This document shows, in pieces, positions 10,670-18,974 of a stretch of DNA of 64,000 bases. The notes under the pieces were generated by a model that saw only the letters and a program-made list of their open reading frames with translations, had not been told where the DNA came from and did no database searches. A program made the translations under genes and the position numbers. The stretch is from positions 135,693 through 199,692 of the forward strand of contig NZ_VZRA01000004.1 of the NCBI RefSeq assembly GCF_008802355.1, in the 5' to 3' direction. The stretch is from Oryzomonas sagensis (GTDB taxonomy: Bacteria; Desulfobacterota; Desulfuromonadia; Geobacterales; Pseudopelobacteraceae). The stretch's first letter is position 1. Every line of letters starts with the position of its first letter.

Positions 10670-11712
10670 CTGACAACGCTGCACAGGGTTCTACCGCTTG
10701 CAACCTCCTCGGCTTGAGCAGGACCGACTACAACGGTGCCAAATCGACGCTCTGCAACGGCTGCGGCCACAACTCCATCGCTAACGTGATCATCGGCGCC
10801 GCGTACGACCTCTCACTCGACCCGACCCGCATCGCCAAGTTCAGCGGCATCGGCTGTTCCAGCAAAAGCCCGACCTACTTCCTCGGCCGGTCGCACAGCA
10901 TCAATGGCCTGCACGGGCGCATGCCGTCGCTTGCCACCGGCGCGACAACGGTCAACAGGGAACTCGTCGCCATCGGCGTCAGCGGCGACGGGGACACCGG
11001 TTCCATCGGTTTCGGTCAGTTCAAGCATCTGCTGCGCCGCAACGTCGACATGGTCTACATCATCGAAAACAACGGCGTCTACGGTTTGACCAAGGGACAG
11101 CTCTCTGCGACCGCCGACCTGGGGCAGAAACTGAAGCATGCCGGGGTGAATGAACTGCCGCCGCTGGATTTTTGTCTGGAAGCGATCATAGCCGGCTGCG
11201 GCTTCGTAGCCCGCTCTTTCGCAGGTGACCCGAAACAGTTGCAGGAGTTGATCAAAGCGGCGTTCTCTCACCGTGGCACGGCAGTTCTAAACGTCATCAG
11301 CCCTTGTGTTTCCTTCAATAATGGCGAAGGCTCCACCAAAAGTTATTCGTGGGGCAAGGAGCATGATCTGCCGCTGCACGAGATCGACTTTCTCCCCATG
11401 GAGCACGACGAGATCCTGGCCGATTATGACCCCGGGACGATCCGGGAAGTGGCGCTGCACGACGGGTCGGTGATCCGTCTGAAAAAGACTGACCGGGAGT
11501 ATGATCCGACCGACCGGATGGCTGCCATCAAGTTGCTGGAAGAAGAGAGGAGCGGGGGGATGTTCACCACGGGGTTGCTCTACGTGGACGAAGGGCGGCA
11601 AACATTTGCCGATCACGAAAGGCTTGTCCCCGGCTCACTGGTCAATTTGCCGAACGAAAAGTTGCGTCCGTCGAAGGAAGCGCTGGACAAAATCAACGGC
11701 AAATATAGATAG
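10666..11712 (+). CDS. korB: 2-oxoacid:ferredoxin oxidoreductase, beta subunit
   Basis: The product is 348 residues. It carries the thiamine-pyrophosphate binding signature: GDGDTGSIGFGQF at about 107-119, then IENNGVYGLTKGQ some 30 residues on. The N-terminal LCNGCGHNSIANVI is the usual start of this subunit. AAAGGAG lies before the ATG, which overlaps the korA stop. No ferredoxin (delta) subunit is encoded next to it, as expected for the two-subunit type that uses a separate ferredoxin. Confidence 0.9.
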   Translation: MTDNAAQGSTACNLLGLSRTDYNGAKSTLCNGCGHNSIANVIIGAAYDLSLDPTRIAKFSGIGCSSKSPTYFLGRSHSINGLHGRMPSLATGATTVNRELVAIGVSGDGDTGSIGFGQFKHLLRRNVDMVYIIENNGVYGLTKGQLSATADLGQKLKHAGVNELPPLDFCLEAIIAGCGFVARSFAGDPKQLQELIKAAFSHRGTAVLNVISPCVSFNNGEGSTKSYSWGKEHDLPLHEIDFLPMEHDEILADYDPGTIREVALHDGSVIRLKKTDREYDPTDRMAAIKLLEEERSGGMFTTGLLYVDEGRQTFADHERLVPGSLVNLPNEKLRPSKEALDKINGKYR

Positions 11713-12020
11713 AATGCGTTTGGCCGTCGCCCCGAGGGACGTGCCGGTCTCCCGGAAAAAAAGAGCTATGAAGTGCCGTTCGTATCAGGAACACCGGGGG
11801 CGTTATTGTGAGTAGGAACGTCGGCGGGAAGGGAAAATTCTCGGTCAGGTCACAAACCATCTGAACTTCCGGTGTAAAAACGGTGGATGCGTGGCGAACA
11901 GAGCAAAAAACGCCGGTATGCCGTAGGATCTGCAACGTCAGTCAACGCGTTCACAGCTTCGAGCCGATCAAGGCTTATAGCCACCAGCAGGACAACAAAA
12001 ACAAACAAAAGGAGCCGAAC
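11713..12020. other. Intergenic gap, no gene seen
   Basis: Between korB and the CDGSH gene I see no gene-like frame with a ribosome site and no strong terminator. The last 30 nt are A-rich and lead into the CDGSH ribosome-binding site (AAAGGAG at about 12007). Confidence 0.5.
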
Positions 12021-12254
12021 ATGAGCGAAGTCATCATTACCCCCAACAAACCGATTGCCATCGAACTGGAGCCAGGGACCTACTACCGCTGCGCCTGTGG
12101 CAAATCAACTAATCAGCCGTTTTGCAGCGGCGCACACCATGGGACCGGTTTTTCCCCGATCGCCTTTGAAGTCAAGGAAAAAAAGGTGGTTCACCTGTGC
12201 AACTGCGGGAAGTCCGCTCATGCGCCGTATTGTGACGGCAGCCACAACAAGTGA
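12021..12254 (+). CDS. CDGSH iron-sulfur domain protein, two clusters
   Basis: The product is 77 residues with two CDGSH (mitoNEET-type) motifs in tandem: CACGKSTNQPFCSGAH and CNCGKSAHAPYCDGSH. Each gives the three Cys and one His that bind a 2Fe-2S cluster, so one chain should hold two clusters. It is a soluble redox or cluster-transfer protein; the partner is unknown, though KorAB lies just upstream on the same strand. The start has AAAGGAG 9 nt upstream. A large hairpin follows the stop codon. Confidence 0.93.
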   Translation: MSEVIITPNKPIAIELEPGTYYRCACGKSTNQPFCSGAHHGTGFSPIAFEVKEKKVVHLCNCGKSAHAPYCDGSHNK

Positions 12255-12280
12255 CGCACGCTGAAAACGCACGCTGAATA

Positions 12281-12323
12281 GAACCAGCCAGCGCCACTTG
12301 ACGTTCGACGCGCTGGTTGGTTC
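12281..12323. terminator. Hairpin between convergent genes, possible bidirectional terminator
   Basis: GAACCAGCCAGCGC (12281-12294) pairs with GCGCTGGTTGGTTC (12310-12323) with one mismatch and a 15-nt loop. It lies between the convergent CDGSH gene and the small peptide gene behind lexA. No U-run follows on either strand, so termination would be atypical. Confidence 0.45.
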
Positions 12324-12399
12324 TGGCTTCATTGCCATAAACTTGAACGTTCTCGACGGCCACGGAGCAAACGGGCCATACAATGAATTACCTGCAAAC

Positions 12400-12588
12400 C
12401 TAGTTAGGGGAGTAGGGAACATACCGGTTCACGAAGACAGGCTTTCGCTCGGCTGTTGCCGTTGCAATTATCCCCTTCAGCACATTGCTGCGACACAAGG
12501 AACCGGCAAGCCTTTTTACCGGCGATTCACATTCGACCCACAAGCCAAATGCCACGATCACGATTCCGCACAACGTAATGGGTTCCAT
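12400..12588 (-). CDS. Small membrane peptide encoded behind lexA
   Basis: The product is 62 residues. It begins MEPITLCGIVIVAFGLWVE, one hydrophobic helix, followed by a basic, Cys-containing tail rich in Arg/Lys. AGGAGG lies 7 nt before the ATG, and the gene begins 22 nt after the lexA stop, so the two are probably co-transcribed. I recognise no family. Co-expression with an SOS repressor makes it a candidate damage-induced small membrane protein (inference). It could also be a chance frame, but the strong ribosome site argues against that. Confidence 0.6.
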   Translation of the reverse strand: MEPITLCGIVIVAFGLWVECESPVKRLAGSLCRSNVLKGIIATATAERKPVFVNRYVPYSPN

Positions 12589-12610
12589 AGTATCCCTCCT
12601 GAATTTTGGC

Positions 12611-13237
12611 CTATAGTTGCCGAAAGACGCCAATCACCCTGCCGACAATGGTGACTTCGCCATCCTCCGGGTGAAGTATGATCGGCTCCATGTCCGGGTT
12701 TTCCGGTTGCAGCCGGATGTGGTCGGACTCCCGAAAGAACCGCTTGACGGTCGCGTCGCCATCGACCATGGCGACCACGATCTCCCGGTTGCCGGCATCC
12801 TTTTGCGGGCGTACCAGGACAAGGTCGCCGTCAAAGATACCGGCAGTAATCATCGACTCGCCGCTGACCCTCAAAAAGAAACACCCGTCTCCCCTGACCG
12901 CCACCTGGTCGACTGAAAAGTATCCCTGTATGTCCTCGATAGCCGTAGAAAGTTGTCCAGCCCGAACGGTGCCGACGATAGGCAGGGACACGTTTCGGCC
13001 ATGGGGCGCCGTCAAGGTGATCCCCCGGTTCACGTTTTCCCGTTTGATATAGCCTTTGCGCTCCAACGCATCCAGGTGACGCATGACGGGCAGGGTGCCG
13101 GACACATTCAGGTGCTTGGCGATATCCCGCTGGCTGGGCGGAAAACCTTTGCTGTCGGAATACGCCACGATGAACTGGAGCACCTGGCGTTGGCGTTGCG
13201 TCAGCTCGTTCGGTGATTTTGAAGCATACGTAGTCAT
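12611..13237 (-). CDS. lexA: LexA-type SOS repressor
   Basis: The product is 208 residues. The N-terminal winged helix-turn-helix (about 10-70; GFPPSQRDIAKHLNV) is followed by an S24 self-cleavage domain. The cleavage site is Ala93-Gly94 (TVRAGQL), with catalytic Ser128 (GESMITAG) and Lys165 (TVKRFF). On DNA damage RecA would trigger self-cleavage. The start codon sits within a 24-bp perfect palindrome and has no ribosome site. A near-consensus promoter places the first transcribed base at about the A of the ATG, so translation is probably leaderless and self-repressed. Confidence 0.92.
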   Translation of the reverse strand: MTTYASKSPNELTQRQRQVLQFIVAYSDSKGFPPSQRDIAKHLNVSGTLPVMRHLDALERKGYIKRENVNRGITLTAPHGRNVSLPIVGTVRAGQLSTAIEDIQGYFSVDQVAVRGDGCFFLRVSGESMITAGIFDGDLVLVRPQKDAGNREIVVAMVDGDATVKRFFRESDHIRLQPENPDMEPIILHPEDGEVTIVGRVIGVFRQL

Positions 13238-13249
13238 ATGACTACGTAT
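13226..13249. promoter_or_regulatory. 24-bp perfect palindrome over the lexA start and -10 box
   Basis: The sequence ATACGTAGTCAT followed by its exact complement ATGACTACGTAT covers the lexA start codon and most of the -10 hexamer. Its position is ideal for autorepression. The core TAGTCATATGACTA differs from the GGTT-based box described for one Geobacter LexA, so this would be a distinct operator type (inference). Confidence 0.65.
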
Positions 13250-13273
13250 ATCGAATTCGGCGGGTACTGTCAA
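13245..13273 (-). promoter_or_regulatory. lexA promoter (sigma-70 type)
   Basis: On the minus strand TTGACA (13273-13268) is separated by exactly 17 nt from TATACG (13250-13245). The lexA ATG begins 8 nt after the -10 box, where the start point should fall. Confidence 0.7.
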
Positions 13274-13565
13274 GAATAGAATGCTGGTTCGAGAGTATTT
13301 CGAAATCAAATATGCCGAGATAAAATAATGAATTACGCGATAGCCGATTTCGGCGAGACCACTCTGCCGATGGCACTCAGGAAGAGAGGGGGACGGACAT
13401 TCCCGCAATAACGATGCAGGCCGCCACCGGTTCGGCAACCTTCAATGCTGACGGCACATTCTCAACAACTTTTCACCTTGAACAGGCCTGATTGGCGTTC
13501 GATGAACGGATGAAGCAGGATTGGCAGGATTGGCAGGAAACAAATGCCCGGCTGGTATCAAGTGG

Positions 13566-13634
13566 CCCATAAAGCACCTTTTTACGGTACGTTGGGACGA
13601 TCACAACATGGTATTTGCACTCCCATTTAAACAT
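13566..13634 (-). pseudogene. IS200/IS605 TnpA transposase, N-terminal remnant
   Basis: The minus-strand frame starting at the ATG at 13634 reads MFKWECKYHVVIVPTYRKK and then VLYG, the characteristic N-terminus of IS200-type Y1 transposases. After about 23 residues the similarity stops, so the HUH and Tyr catalytic regions are missing. It is a decayed fragment. Confidence 0.7.
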
Positions 13635-13747
13635 GGGATAAACGTTGCCACTCTCGCATGGTATTTCCTTCTGTTGAATGCCCGCCGGGGCTTTCCTCTG
13701 GAGGAAGTGCCGCGGGAACGGCTGGGCCTTTTTCAAGTTTCACCGGC

Positions 13748-13764
13748 AGAGCCGGTGGTTTACC
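13748..13764. repeat. Hairpin like the subterminal palindrome of an IS200-type end
   Basis: CACCGGC-AGA-GCCGGTG forms a 7-bp stem with a 3-nt loop, about 115 nt upstream of the truncated TnpA start. IS200/IS605 elements carry such imperfect palindromes near their ends for single-strand recognition. Confidence 0.45.
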
Positions 13765-14536
13765 GAACGACATCAATTACTACCTGTCGCCACCTTGGGC
13801 CGAACGTGCATCCCTTGCCGCGGCGCCTGCCGCTTTCGCTGTCCCTGGCAGGCACTGTTGCCGACTGCACCAGGAAGCAGCTAGGAGAATCTCACGCTTG
13901 CGGTACCAGTTCTTGAGCTTGAACTTCAGGTGGGGTTCTTGCCATCCCGGTCACGAACCACTGCACAGCGCACCTGAAGGTGTTCTCCTTGGCATGCCGC
14001 TTCTGCGTAAGCTTCTCTGACGATGTCTGTATGGGTGATTTGGCCTAATCAACAAATTTAAATACGCCATTAGACAGGATAACGAACTCGCTCAAGACGT
14101 GCGTCATAGCATTGCATTATATTGATTTTTAAATAGTTAATGTTTAAATATGTTGTAATTCACGTGTGTTATGCTGTGGCTATGGCGGTATGCCTCTTAT
14201 GTATCATTTCTCTAATGGCTGAACACACCGGTGAAGACGTTGAGGTGGTATGCATTTTGCTTAATGCAAAAATATATATATTTTAATTACTTTATTATGC
14301 GTCGAGCCTTATGCATATTAAATTTCTGTGGGCCGAATTACCCGCCGCATGCGGCGATTCCATAATTCATTAAAGTTGCAGATATCCCGTTGCTTGCGGC
14401 AGGGTACATCCAGGAATCGCTTCTGCCGCCCGCTGTCTTTGGGGGGCATGGATAGAATCAGGTGCTATCAAATAAGCGCAATGACGGATATGCCGCTCTG
14501 TAGATATCTGATTTGGTGGACAACGCGAGGGTACAG

Positions 14537-15472
14537 ATGGAGACGCAATACCTGAGGACACTCATGATGGTACTGGAGACAGGCAGCTTTTCCCGAGCTG
14601 CAGAAAAGCTTTGCTTGTCACAATCTACGGTTTCCCAGCGCATAAAATTGCTTGAAGATCACTATGGGTGTCAACTCGTAGACCGTTCCGGCTCTATTCT
14701 TAGGGCCACCCCCCCGGGAGAGAGAGTCCTGGAGAAAACAAATTTGATATTGATAGCTGAACAGGAAATAGAAAATGAAATGAAAAATATGGGGAGGAAG
14801 GTGCAGCTTTCTGTTGGGTTTACACCTACGTTCGGTATCGTGTACCTGCCGAAAGTTCTGAATCTTTTTATGAGGGAAAAATCTGATGAGGTCAACCTGA
14901 AGCTTATCGCCCAACAACCTGAACAGTCGATTAAGGCTCTGATTGCTAAAGATTTTGATATTGTTGTTGTTGAGCATTGTGGAGAATTGATTTCAGAAGA
15001 AGTTGCCTACTTTCCTCTGCCTCCAGATAATCTTGTTTTGGTTTCATCACCTTTGCTTCAGATACCAAGCGAGGGTGTTACCCTGAAAGATTTATTCAAA
15101 TATCATCTTATCACTCGCAGAGAAGGTTGCAGTTCACGCTACCTTCTAAAAAAAAATTTGTGTCGCTTCGGTTTCGGTGTTGATAATTTCAAGGGGGTTG
15201 ACGTCTATGATGACCTGCATCTCACAATAAAATCCGTTCTGCTGGGACAAGGCGTTGCCTTTGTATCGAGAGATCTTGTCGCTGACCACATTCAAAGGGG
15301 AGAGGTCCGTGAACACGCTATCCCCGGCTTTTTATATACCCGTTCGCGTACGTTGGTCACTGATCAGAAACGGATCAAAGAGTATTATTTCAAAAATTTT
15401 ATTGAGTGCGTACATTCCGTGTTCGCCTTACCATCACCTTTTAAACCGCCTAAACATACCGAAGCCGTGTAG
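14537..15472 (+). CDS. LysR-family transcriptional regulator
   Basis: The product is 311 residues from the ATG at 14537, preceded by GAGGG; the frame could open at a TTG 24 nt upstream. The winged helix-turn-helix covers about 5-65 (GSFSRAAEKLCLSQSTVSQRI). The substrate-binding domain runs from about 90 to 295 (SVGFTPTFGIVYLPKVL). The gene ends 33 nt before selC on the same strand. The inducer and targets are unknown; proximity to selC suggests but does not show a link with selenium use. Its base composition is lower in GC than the metabolic genes around it. Confidence 0.9.
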   Translation: METQYLRTLMMVLETGSFSRAAEKLCLSQSTVSQRIKLLEDHYGCQLVDRSGSILRATPPGERVLEKTNLILIAEQEIENEMKNMGRKVQLSVGFTPTFGIVYLPKVLNLFMREKSDEVNLKLIAQQPEQSIKALIAKDFDIVVVEHCGELISEEVAYFPLPPDNLVLVSSPLLQIPSEGVTLKDLFKYHLITRREGCSSRYLLKKNLCRFGFGVDNFKGVDVYDDLHLTIKSVLLGQGVAFVSRDLVADHIQRGEVREHAIPGFLYTRSRTLVTDQKRIKEYYFKNFIECVHSVFALPSPFKPPKHTEAV

Positions 15473-15488
15473 TTGCAGTGATGATGCT

Positions 15489-15497
15489 TGGTAATAT
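15489..15497 (+). promoter_or_regulatory. Extended -10 promoter of selC
   Basis: TGG-TAATAT forms an extended -10 element, with the first base of the mature tRNA 8 nt downstream of the hexamer. No good -35 box lies at 17 nt, which is usual for extended -10 promoters. Confidence 0.45.
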
Positions 15498-15505
15498 TCT
15501 GTTTC

Positions 15506-15603
15506 GGAAGCACGTCCGTCGCTGGTGGGCGGCCCGGTCTTCAAAACCGGTGGGGGAGATGAGAAATCTCCCCGGTGGGTTCGATTCCCATGTGCTTCCG
15601 CCA
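15506..15603 (+). tRNA. selC: tRNA-Sec (anticodon UCA)
   Basis: The molecule is 98 nt with an encoded CCA end. The acceptor arm GGAAGCAC pairs with GTGCTTCC in the 8-bp form unique to tRNA-Sec. The anticodon loop is CTTCAAA within a GG...CC stem, giving UCA, which decodes UGA. A long variable arm (GGGGAGAT-GAGA-AATCTCCCC region) and the T loop GGTTCGATTCC follow. It inserts selenocysteine together with SelA, SelB and SelD, which are not in the window. A UGA-interrupted cytochrome with a SECIS hairpin lies 13 kb downstream. Confidence 0.97.
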
Positions 15604-16199
15604 TTTTAAACTGTGTACAAAGGAATGATTCTACCAGATGCTTTTTTGTTTCGAGGCGTTTAACGCGTTGCTCTTGGGGGCACCATCGAGGAAAATCTCT
15701 AACAACCAGGGTCGCAAATGAGAATCGCATGTAACGGAACCGAGCATATCCCAGCTATCTCGATAACACAGCCACTTCATACCCCAAGCCGGAAGGGGAG
15801 AAATACCTCCACCAAAATTCCGCGAATCGACGGGACTTTCGCGTGACTTCCTGATACCGCTTCTGGAATATTTTGGCAGCGGGAAGGTGACCATCCGAGT
15901 AGAGGACAAACGGGTTTTCCGAAAGCGCTAAAATTATAAAAACAACTGGAAATATCGTAACGTTCCATGCGATTCAGCAGCAGCTGAATTCAATAATATT
16001 ATTGGTTTGAATTACCTGCACCCATTATTGCAAATTTCAATATCACCATTGAAACAAATCGTTTTACCTTATAAATAAAATTCTCTATATATATCATTAA
16101 TATAATTTATGGCTTCAGTTCAGAGGAAAAATTATTTTTTCCTACCGCGATGCCCAGAGCAGAAAAGTCCGGTGCAATCATTGATTGAGGAGAACAGCC
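15604..16199. other. Intergenic region behind selC
   Basis: This 596-nt stretch between selC and the orphan sigma-54 regulator shows no convincing frame. The first 300 nt have mid-range GC and look like decayed coding sequence that I cannot place. The last 200 nt are strongly AT-rich and probably hold the promoter of the regulator, whose GAGGAG ribosome site is at about 16186. Confidence 0.4.
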
Positions 16200-17705
16200 G
16201 TGAATAATAATAGAATTCTCGTTGCTGACGATGAACACCTTATTTCCTCAATGCTTTGTTTCAGGCTTGAAAAGGCCGGATATGTTGTTGAAACGGCAGC
16301 TTCCGGGGGAGAGGCCCTCCAAAAATTTCACGATTTCAAGCCGGAACTCGTGATACTTGACCTCTATCTTCCTGATGCTTTTGGACTCGACCTGCTTGCT
16401 ACAATGAGGGAGGATGATGTTAATCTTCCCTTCATAGTTATTACTGCCAGCTCTTTTGCGGATTTAGCTGTCAAAGCATTCAAGCTTGGTGCAGTCAACT
16501 TTTTCGGTAAGCCGTTCAATGTGGAGAAGGTAGTTCAAGGCGTCACCCAGAGCTTAAAGGAAAAACAGAAAAAAGATGTTGAATCAATTGCCATGGAACG
16601 CCGGAAAAAAACTACGCCGGACCAAATGATTGGTAACTCACCCAAAATGGTTGACGTTTTCCGGCTGGTCAATGTGTGTGCCTCGACTGACGCAAAAACG
16701 GTCCTGATCACCGGGGAAAGCGGTACCGGCAAGGAATTGGTAGCTCGGGCGGTTCACCAGTACAGCGCTCGAGCCGGTGCAACCTTCGTTGAGGTCAATT
16801 GTGCGGCTATACCGGAGAATCTTATTGAAAACGAGTTGTTCGGCCATGAACGCGGCGCATATACCGACGCATCTAAAATGCAGAAAGGTATCTTTGAGCT
16901 TGCCAATGGCGGCACCATTTTCCTGGATGAAATCGGTGACATGCCGACCACGATGCAGACAAAGCTTCTGAAGGTCATGGAAACGAAGCGATTTCGCCGT
17001 CTTGGAGGTGAAGGTGAGGTGGAAACGGACGTGCGCATCATTGCAGCGACAAACCAAGACCTGCCACAACTGGTTGCTGATGGGCGTTTCAGAGGGGACC
17101 TGTATTACCGGCTCAACATGCTGAATATTTGTATTCCGCCACTGCGTGAACGGATCGAGGATATTCCTGCCTTGGTACAATATTTTATACAGAGTCTGAA
17201 TGCTGAGTATAGCAAGAGAGTGGAACTGGTCTCATCCGAGGCATTGGAAGATTTACGTTCCTATTCCTGGCCAGGCAACGTACGCGAACTGCGTAATGTC
17301 ATAGAACGGGCAATGATGCTTGAGAAAGGCAAAGAACTAACGCACTTTCATTTGTGCAAGGAAACTCCGCGGAATCAACAGAGCCTTGAGCTGCCACCGA
17401 GCAATTATACGGTATTTCCGGTAGATGATAGACATTGTTTTGCAGGATTCCAACTGCCCCCCGAGGGAATTTCCTTTGAGGAGGTCGAAAAACAGTTGAT
17501 TACTCTTGCCCTGGAAAATGCCAACGGCAACCAATCAAAGGCGGCAAAATCACTCAAGATGAGTCGTGATACTCTGCGTTACCGCTTGAAAAAATTCGGT
17601 ATTTCGGAGTATGCAGATCAAACTTCCTGCAGTGTATTGAAAGATGATGTTCCAAGTGACCTCAAACGTGAAAGATACAATGACCCCAAATGGGCCAACT
17701 GCTGA
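16200..17705 (+). CDS. Orphan sigma-54-dependent response regulator
   Basis: The product is 501 residues from a GTG start with GAGGAG 8 nt upstream. The receiver domain has Asp54 (VILDLYLPD) and Lys104. The AAA+ domain (about 143-385) has Walker A GESGTGKE (172-179). The sigma-54 loop reads GAYTDA (219-224), a conservative variant of GAFTGA. A Fis-type helix-turn-helix (NGNQSKAAKSLKMSRDTLRY) lies near 455-485, with about 20 extra residues after it. No histidine kinase is adjacent. The closest sigma-54-type promoter found downstream precedes the 4-heme cytochrome at 20759, a plausible target. Confidence 0.92.
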   Translation: MNNNRILVADDEHLISSMLCFRLEKAGYVVETAASGGEALQKFHDFKPELVILDLYLPDAFGLDLLATMREDDVNLPFIVITASSFADLAVKAFKLGAVNFFGKPFNVEKVVQGVTQSLKEKQKKDVESIAMERRKKTTPDQMIGNSPKMVDVFRLVNVCASTDAKTVLITGESGTGKELVARAVHQYSARAGATFVEVNCAAIPENLIENELFGHERGAYTDASKMQKGIFELANGGTIFLDEIGDMPTTMQTKLLKVMETKRFRRLGGEGEVETDVRIIAATNQDLPQLVADGRFRGDLYYRLNMLNICIPPLRERIEDIPALVQYFIQSLNAEYSKRVELVSSEALEDLRSYSWPGNVRELRNVIERAMMLEKGKELTHFHLCKETPRNQQSLELPPSNYTVFPVDDRHCFAGFQLPPEGISFEEVEKQLITLALENANGNQSKAAKSLKMSRDTLRYRLKKFGISEYADQTSCSVLKDDVPSDLKRERYNDPKWANC

Positions 17706-17939
17706 GGACCGTAAGTGCTTGGAAGATGACCAGCCCACTCCCGCGTCATTTCGTTACGTCGGCATGAAGTACCTTTCACCGGCTTTCATCCTGCGGGGCT
17801 AGCGATATCAGGATAATGGCCTCCCCAATGGAGTGTTTTTTTACGTACCGCGGACTTCATGTCAATATGTCGAAAAAATATATGCGCGTCAGGGCAGATA
17901 ACAAATGCGCAAAACAAGGGCGAAGGGAGTAGAAAAACG

Positions 17940-18425
17940 ATGAAACCGCCTGCCGCAATCTTTTTCTACGTCATTTTTTTCATCGTGGCCTCGATGCCTG
18001 CATGGGGATTCGATGGCATGGATATTCCCAAAATCAAGAAGATGGCGGAAGAAGGCAATGCGGATGCCCAATCGAAACTTGGTGTGCTGTATGCTTCCGG
18101 CGTGGGCATAAAAATGGATAAGCAGGAAGCGGTTAGATGGTATCGGAAATCGGCCGAGCAAGGCTACCCGGTTGGTCAGTGGAATCTGGCATTCATGTAC
18201 GTGAGAGGAGAGGGGACCGCAGCCGACTTCACTGAAGCACGCAAACTTTTCCGCAAGTCCGCGGAAAGCGGATTCGCAAACGCCGAATATGATTTGGGAA
18301 TGATGCTTCTTCAAGGGCTTGGCGGCAAGGAGGACCGGGAGGAAGCGGAAAAATGGTTCCGTATGGCCGCGGAACAGGGATATCGGGAAGCTAATAACAT
18401 CCTGAAAGAACTTGATCAGAAGTAG
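17940..18425 (+). CDS. Secreted Sel1-repeat protein
   Basis: The product is 161 residues. A signal peptide ends near MPAWG; the rest is about four Sel1-type alpha-helical repeats (NADAQSKLGVLYASGVGI, EAVRWYRKSAEQGYPVGQWN, EARKLFRKSAESGFANAEYD, EEAEKWFRMAAEQGYREANN). Such solenoids act as protein-binding scaffolds in the periplasm. GGGAG precedes the ATG. It stands alone between the orphan regulator and the cytochrome block; its partner is unknown. Confidence 0.9.
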   Translation: MKPPAAIFFYVIFFIVASMPAWGFDGMDIPKIKKMAEEGNADAQSKLGVLYASGVGIKMDKQEAVRWYRKSAEQGYPVGQWNLAFMYVRGEGTAADFTEARKLFRKSAESGFANAEYDLGMMLLQGLGGKEDREEAEKWFRMAAEQGYREANNILKELDQK

Positions 18426-18683
18426 GTGCCGGACAGCCTGATTTCGGGCGTTGACGAACAATAGTCTCTACCTGTGCAGATGATCAGCGTTATCAAAATA
18501 CGGCCCGGTACCATCCGCTCGGCTCTGGCTGCCAGTCAGTTTTTCCGAACCGTCCTCTGATAATACGTTGGTTGGCGGATTCCGGCCTGCCGCGCAGGCG
18601 CTTTCCTGATAATGAATGTATCGTGACTCTGCAATTGTGCAATTGGTTGCGCACTATATGGGAGCATGGAAAGGGGAGGTGTC

Positions 18684-18974
18684 ATGACTTGTGAAATATT
18701 CAAATGCTGCAAATTTTTCAATGATGTGATTCCGGAAATGCCCAAATCGGCAGACTACATAAAAAACAAATATTGTTTAGGAGATAATAGCTCCTGTGCC
18801 AGGTACCGTGCGTACAAAGATAATAGTGGGTGCGTCAATGCGGCGGCAGTGCCGTTTTTCTTTCTCGCCGACGACGCTCGGGAAATCGAGCGGTGCATGA
18901 AGAGCGAGCATCTGCCGGATGGCACCACAATCCTCCGTTCACTTCTGAATGACTACCTGAATGACGACAAGTGA
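18684..18974 (+). CDS. Small Cys-rich protein of unknown function
   Basis: The product is 96 residues, starting MTCEIFKCCKFFNDVIPEMP, with GGGGAGG before the ATG. Cysteines fall in an N-terminal group (Cys3, 8, 9), a central pair (YCLGDNSSCARY) and two later positions. The layout (Cys cluster, FFND, MP, YC-x6-CARY) recalls small cytosolic proteins common in Geobacter-type genomes, and could hold a metal or iron-sulfur centre. Its end overlaps the start assigned to the following multiheme cytochrome by 14 nt, suggesting translational coupling. Function is unknown. Confidence 0.75.
   Translation: MTCEIFKCCKFFNDVIPEMPKSADYIKNKYCLGDNSSCARYRAYKDNSGCVNAAAVPFFFLADDAREIERCMKSEHLPDGTTILRSLLNDYLNDDK

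Larger units (their letters stand above)
13274..14536. other. Long non-coding stretch with IS200-type debris
   Basis: This 1.26-kb region holds a duplicated 9-mer GGATTGGCA at about 13519, a broken IS200-type transposase start on the minus strand and a hairpin typical of IS200/IS605 ends. A further 230 nt of GC-rich sequence (about 13790-14030) has no intact frame that I recognise. The last 500 nt are AT-rich. TGCATT (14251-14256) and AATGCA (14263-14268) form a small inverted repeat of the T-N-A type bound by LysR proteins, 270 nt ahead of the LysR gene. Confidence 0.5.

Noticed and set aside
13515-13545. Tandem GGATTGGCA repeat as a possible CRISPR or VNTR
   Set aside because: Only two copies of 9 nt without spacers; no CRISPR array or cas gene in the window.
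16850-16875. GAYTDA in place of GAFTGA as a sign that the orphan regulator cannot contact sigma-54
   Set aside because: Phe/Tyr exchange is tolerated and TDA variants are, to my knowledge, common among sigma-54 activators of this group; the ATPase motifs are intact.
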